NCBI GenBank assembly: GCA_024398075.1
Contig: JAKSJM010000011.1
Coordinates: forward strand, 1 to 58,648
Direction: 5' to 3'
Length of the DNA stretch: 58,648 bases
From: Bacteroidales bacterium
GTDB lineage: Bacteria; Bacteroidota; Bacteroidia; Bacteroidales; UBA932
The notes below the pieces were generated by a model, which saw nothing but the letters and a program-made list of their open reading frames with translations, searched no databases and was not told where the DNA came from. Position numbers and translations under genes: made by a program. Shown piece by piece: positions 55,457 through 58,648 of this stretch. The stretch's first letter is position 1. Each line of letters opens with the position of its first letter.

Positions 55457-56062
55457 TCACAACTTAATATAATTGGGATTATCTTTAAGTACAATCAACT
55501 TGCCTAACTGAACTTCAAGGCTAGGAACTATCATCTTTACTATATCCTCCTCTCTTAAATAATCCCCACTTACCTTGGATTCTGTGTGTTCAAGAAGACC
55601 TGATGTGCCCAGGATATGGCCTTCAACAACCCAATCTTTCTTCTCTGAAGCATCAATATATTTTATTGACCAATCTATGTTTGAAATAGTAGCACGGCCT
55701 TGTTTCACATATGAAAAATATCTTTCACTTGCAGTCATAGAATCTGTTTTATATGTGTGCCCCTGATATTGAACCAACACAACAAAGACTCTTTGGAGCC
55801 ACAGTGAATCATCGACAGAATTACCACTCAAAATATATGCATGTTTTGAATCGTTTATTATTCTGCCGTATAATCTCACAAATGGACCCTTTTCTTTTAT
55901 TTCGTCTAGCATGTCACACAAATATGGTTCACTAGAATCCAATAATTCAGAATAAAGACTAGCCCCTATCACTTCTACGCTATCTATGACAAAAAAAGTT
56001 TGAGCTCTTAAGGTATCTGAGGATATAATAAAAGCAATGATTATTAGTATAATTCTTTTCAT
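55457..56062 (-). CDS. Exported protein of the Rhs-associated island
   Basis: The 201-residue protein starts at MKRIILIIIAFIISSDTLRA with a signal peptide ending RAQ. The mature part (FFVIDSVEVIGASLYSELLD, VFVVLVQYQGHTYKTDSM, HILGTSGLLEHTESK) is predicted mostly beta with a helical end. The gene is intact and AT-rich. It lies downstream of a frameshifted lipoprotein gene on the same strand. As in other Rhs islands it may be an immunity protein for a past or present toxin tip; nothing in the sequence proves this. Confidence 0.6.
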   Translation of the reverse strand: MKRIILIIIAFIISSDTLRAQTFFVIDSVEVIGASLYSELLDSSEPYLCDMLDEIKEKGPFVRLYGRIINDSKHAYILSGNSVDDSLWLQRVFVVLVQYQGHTYKTDSMTASERYFSYVKQGRATISNIDWSIKYIDASEKKDWVVEGHILGTSGLLEHTESKVSGDYLREEDIVKMIVPSLEVQLGKLIVLKDNPNYIKL

Positions 56063-56135
56063 ATCAACGTTTTCCCATGTGTTTTAAAACAATGTCTGGG
56101 AGGTCTACACCAAAATACAGCACATTGAGTATTCG

Positions 56136-56827
56136 CTATTTTTCCAGGAGGCGCATCGGGAGAATGACTTCGTCTATTTCGAGACTAGTATCTAAATATT
56201 TATAAACACATTGTAATACAGAATCTGGAACATAATGATTTACATCCAACCCTGTGAAAACACTACTTACATGATTTCCCTTACTCCAAAGAATTATGTC
56301 TACCTTTGAGTCCTCACTCCCTCGCAACAATCCACCTGTCGCAGTAAATATAGTATGATAAAGTATGGATGGATCCCAATCAAATAAATAATCACCACCT
56401 GCATCGTAAGCACATGCCTGAAATTGATACCAGTAATCTAATCTATCAATGGGTATTCATCCTTGTGGGCAAACCAATATAATGGGTGTCCGTAAACAAC
56501 GCACCCTATTTGGCGGTGTTTGTTAAAAATAAACAGCGAATCATCATAAGTCGCCATTTGTAGGTCATTCGAAAACAATTCGTCCATTATATCTCTTCCT
56601 GAGATAGAATAGGTGTAAGTATTAGGCGACTGTGCCTTCCACTTGTTTAGAAAGCCAACTATGTCATCAACGCTCTTTGGCAGTTTATAATAGCACATCG
56701 AGTAGTACTCTATTATATTGTTCAACTCAGAGTGTGCTTTATATCTAATTGCTTTTCGCCTGATAGTCTCTGTATTTTGGCACGAAACAAGCATCAAGCA
56801 TAAGATTATAAGATAAGACCACTTCAT
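56136..56827 (-). pseudogene. Frameshifted lipoprotein gene, probable immunity protein
   Basis: An ATG at 56827 begins a lipoprotein (signal peptide with lipobox MLVSC), which runs to a stop at 56440-56438 after HKDEYPLID. The neighbouring frame has no start codon there but continues directly as IPIDRLDYWYQFQACAYD, then GLLRGSEDSKVDIILW, to a stop at 56136. Joining the two near 56440-56452 gives one ~230-residue protein, so a single-base frameshift is the simplest reading. Its start is 2 bases after the end of the decayed Rhs tip (56829), the usual toxin-immunity spacing. It could be real decay or a sequencing/assembly error. Confidence 0.6.
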
Positions 56828-56828
56828 T

Positions 56829-57348
56829 TTATTTGCCAAAGAACAACCTTGAAATAGCCAAACGAAAAGATTCAGCATTCTTTTCATCAAAATTGATTTG
56901 TACCGCATCATAATTCTTTTGATTTAAGAGACTATTCTCTTTATTATTGATTGACCTATAAATAGTCCCTCCCTGTTAGCCAAATGCGCTCGTTAAATTT
57001 ATTCCACCATACTCAAAGCCATATTCTCCAACCACGGCATCAGAAAAGAAATTCTCAGAAGCTATTCCTTCTGCACTTGTGTAGTAGTTTATTATCAATC
57101 TATCGATATGTTGATACAGAAATGATCTTAGGTTGGCATTTCCAGATGACATATTTGTGTCTATAATTTTTCCCCAGCCTCTGACGCTCCTTGCCACCGA
57201 AGCCATAAGGCTGGCCTCCCGTGGACAAATATACAGAATTTCTTGACATGTTGTTCTCCTGGGCAGAAAGGCCCAGGCATGGTAGTGCCATCAGAAGCAT
57301 GGCTACCGCTGCGGACATTAGTCCGCGAATGTGATTGTTTGTTTTCAT
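56829..57348 (-). pseudogene. Decayed orphan Rhs C-terminal tip (signal peptide joined to core end)
   Basis: The frame opens at 57348 with a signal peptide (MSAAVAMLLMALPCLGLSAQ), then jumps straight to an Rhs-core-like GGQPYGFGGKERQ, as if an internal deletion fused the head of an Rhs protein to its core end. The frame then shifts near 57160-57190 (at a GGGGAAAAA run) into GKIIDTNMSSGNANLRSFLY. That frame meets an in-frame TAA at 56976-56978 after INLTSAFG and continues as QGGTIYRSINNKENSLLNQK to a final stop at 56829-56831. One frameshift plus one nonsense codon make this a pseudogene. The tip domain type is not recognised. Confidence 0.6.
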
Positions 57349-57427
57349 TTTGCTGTATTGTTTGATGGTTGTCTTCTAAGCCTCGCTGATTCTTGCCGGA
57401 ATGGGGGCTCCTTTATTTGTGTGCCGC

Positions 57428-58060
57428 TTATAGAACTGGCTCCTCATTCATATACCATGACGGAAGGCCAAAGTTGCCGTCGTCATGACTTTCGCACTGG
57501 ATTGACCATGTACTATCCCTAGACAAAATCTCGGCAATAATAAAGTAATAGATGTCGTGACTCTTCAGGGCTGCTTTTCCGAATTGTATTTTATTATACG
57601 GCATACGACCGATTCCTAGAGTATCTTTTGATTCTTTATCTTCTATTGTAACGACAAATTCAACGTCTATGCCTCTAGGATATACTAATATACCCGTAGT
57701 ATCATTTCGAAATACATCTAACTGCAAATAAAGAGTATCATATGGTAATGGTTCTCTACCTGCTTTATTTATCAAACCCCTAAATTGAGCAATCTCCGCT
57801 GTGTCAGATATATATATTTTTCTGGTATAATTAGATTCAAGAACGTCAGATATGCTTACTCCCCAGTCCCGAAGTACGTACCATGGTACGTGATCATGAT
57901 ATGTAATCGTCATTTCTTCAGTGGTATCAATTACAGAAGCCAATGATGCTCCTTGAAATTTGCAATCTTGTCTTTTAAAGGGCGTGAAGCACATCAAAGC
58001 AATAACGGAAATAATTATTGCTAAACTTTTAACGCTTCTTTCTATTATGGATGGCAACAT
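57428..58060 (-). CDS. Candidate immunity protein for the Rhs metallopeptidase toxin
   Basis: The 210-residue protein starts inside the end of the Rhs gene (32-base overlap). It has an N-terminal hydrophobic segment (SLAIIISVIALMCFTPF) that may be a signal peptide, anchor or lipobox (ALMC). The rest is soluble and beta-rich (GILVYPRGIDVEFVVTIEDK, YYFIIAEILSRDSTW). In Rhs loci the gene directly downstream of the toxin tip normally encodes the cognate immunity protein, and an exported location would suit protection against an incoming effector. No family was recognised; the call rests on position. Confidence 0.6.
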   Translation of the reverse strand: MLPSIIERSVKSLAIIISVIALMCFTPFKRQDCKFQGASLASVIDTTEEMTITYHDHVPWYVLRDWGVSISDVLESNYTRKIYISDTAEIAQFRGLINKAGREPLPYDTLYLQLDVFRNDTTGILVYPRGIDVEFVVTIEDKESKDTLGIGRMPYNKIQFGKAALKSHDIYYFIIAEILSRDSTWSIQCESHDDGNFGLPSWYMNEEPVL

Positions 58061-58648
58061 AATATGATATTTTCGATTGAGTCAAGTCTTTAACTAATAT
58101 AATTTCATCATTAACTAATAAAAGCGGCGATAAGGCGCTAGTATGATCGTACCTTGTAAACTGGGTAAGAGAGATTTCGCCATGCCTCCACGCAACAAAC
58201 TGTTCTGTTGTTGTGATCACATTTGTCTCCTCCAACGATCCAAAAATGAGATCGCCTCTTTCTATTGTATTTTTGTAATAAGCATCCATTGTATTTGTTC
58301 TGAGGGCTGTATCGTGATGGACAGCGTGAGAGAATTCATGAGCCAACGAAGTCACTGGGGAACGTAATAGTTTTGTTCCGTTATTTATAGCAACTATGTT
58401 TGGATTCCATTTTAACGTGAAACTGTTCGAATCGTAATTCGACTCCTCTCCCTCTGCAATTTTGTATACAATATCTGAGTCACTAAGAATGGAATACAAA
58501 TATGAGGTTCCGTGTTCCTCCATAAACTTAATAGCTTGATTAAATTTATCCTTGAAATCGTCGGAAACGCCTTCAGCAAACACAACAATCTTTCCATCCG
58601 GATCCACCCTGTTCACAGGATCCCCAGCACAGTAGGCATACGGGCTGA
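58029..58648 (-). CDS. C-terminal end of an Rhs-repeat polymorphic toxin with HExxH metallopeptidase tip
   Basis: The frame is open to the right edge, so the 5' part lies outside the window. The first visible residues, SPYAYCAGDPVNRVDPDGK, are the conserved end of the Rhs core, where the shell is cut from the toxin tip. The ~190-residue tip contains VTSLAHEFSHAVHHD, an HExxH zinc site, followed by FGSLEETNVITTTEQFVAWR, whose glutamates suit the third ligand. This is the layout of M91 (NleD-like) effector metallopeptidases found in polymorphic toxins. It ends HNRKKR and overlaps the candidate immunity gene by 32 bases. The tip would be delivered to other cells to cleave a protein target; the target is unknown. 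Confidence 0.85.
   Translation of the reverse strand, partial: SPYAYCAGDPVNRVDPDGKIVVFAEGVSDDFKDKFNQAIKFMEEHGTSYLYSILSDSDIVYKIAEGEESNYDSNSFTLKWNPNIVAINNGTKLLRSPVTSLAHEFSHAVHHDTALRTNTMDAYYKNTIERGDLIFGSLEETNVITTTEQFVAWRHGEISLTQFTRYDHTSALSPLLLVNDEIILVKDLTQSKISYYVAIHNRKKR

Overview
The window looks like a chromosomal segment of a Bacteroidales bacterium. It has a complete SusC/SusD-type starch locus, SPII lipoproteins, a DUF5723-like outer-membrane protein and a fused SecDF. Many genes are preceded by TAnnTTTG, the -7 box of the Bacteroidetes primary sigma factor. I cannot name the genus. Most of the window reads as moderately GC-rich core DNA; the last 4 kb is clearly AT-rich.

Layout. (1) 1-5.7 kb: surface lipoproteins, including two paralogs that share a fimbrillin-like N-terminal half but carry different C-terminal modules (a FISUMP/DUF1566-like domain and a 26-residue-period repeat), a clan GH-A glycosidase lipoprotein, and a small lipocalin-like lipoprotein. 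(2) 5.7-6.4 kb: a non-coding stretch dense in repeats and hairpins that ends in a predicted four-way-junction palindrome just downstream of tRNA-Ser(GCU). (3) 6.4-31.9 kb: alpha-glucan utilization. malQ with a small duplicated-domain gene, a DUF5723-like outer-membrane protein and a LytS/LytTR two-component pair lead into an operon of MFS sugar transporter, SusC, SusD, a six-module SusE/F-like lipoprotein, an internal hairpin terminator, a multidomain GH13, GH53, CotH-like protein, two more GH13 enzymes and SusB (GH97), closed by a strong terminator. Glucan would be bound and partly cut at the surface, imported through SusCD, finished by periplasmic SusA/SusB-like enzymes, moved inward by the MFS carrier and reworked by MalQ. 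GH53 and CotH do not fit simple starch use. (4) 32-40.9 kb: a poorly known cluster with a 1123-residue secreted coiled-coil protein, a membrane protein, a TPR-transmembrane-LuxR regulator, a divergent 73-residue HTH-only paralog of its DNA-binding domain, a second secreted coiled-coil protein and an overlapping lysozyme/transglycosylase-like protein, followed by six 72-bp tandem repeats. (5) 40.9-54.8 kb: housekeeping genes: C69 dipeptidase, pheS, a Fur-family regulator, a CNNM/CBS transporter, a PD40/SPOR envelope protein, secDF and dnaE. (6) 54.8-58.6 kb: AT-rich minus-strand island, the downstream end of an Rhs polymorphic-toxin locus: an Rhs C-terminus with an HExxH (M91/NleD-like) metallopeptidase tip, a candidate immunity gene, a decayed orphan Rhs tip, a frameshifted lipoprotein and two further small exported proteins.

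The most unusual items are the starch-binding module inserted inside the GH13 barrel, the six-module SusE/F protein, the HTH-only paralog beside the membrane LuxR regulator, the secreted coiled-coil plus lysozyme cluster, the four-way-junction palindrome, the 72-bp array, and the decaying Rhs toxin-immunity remnants.
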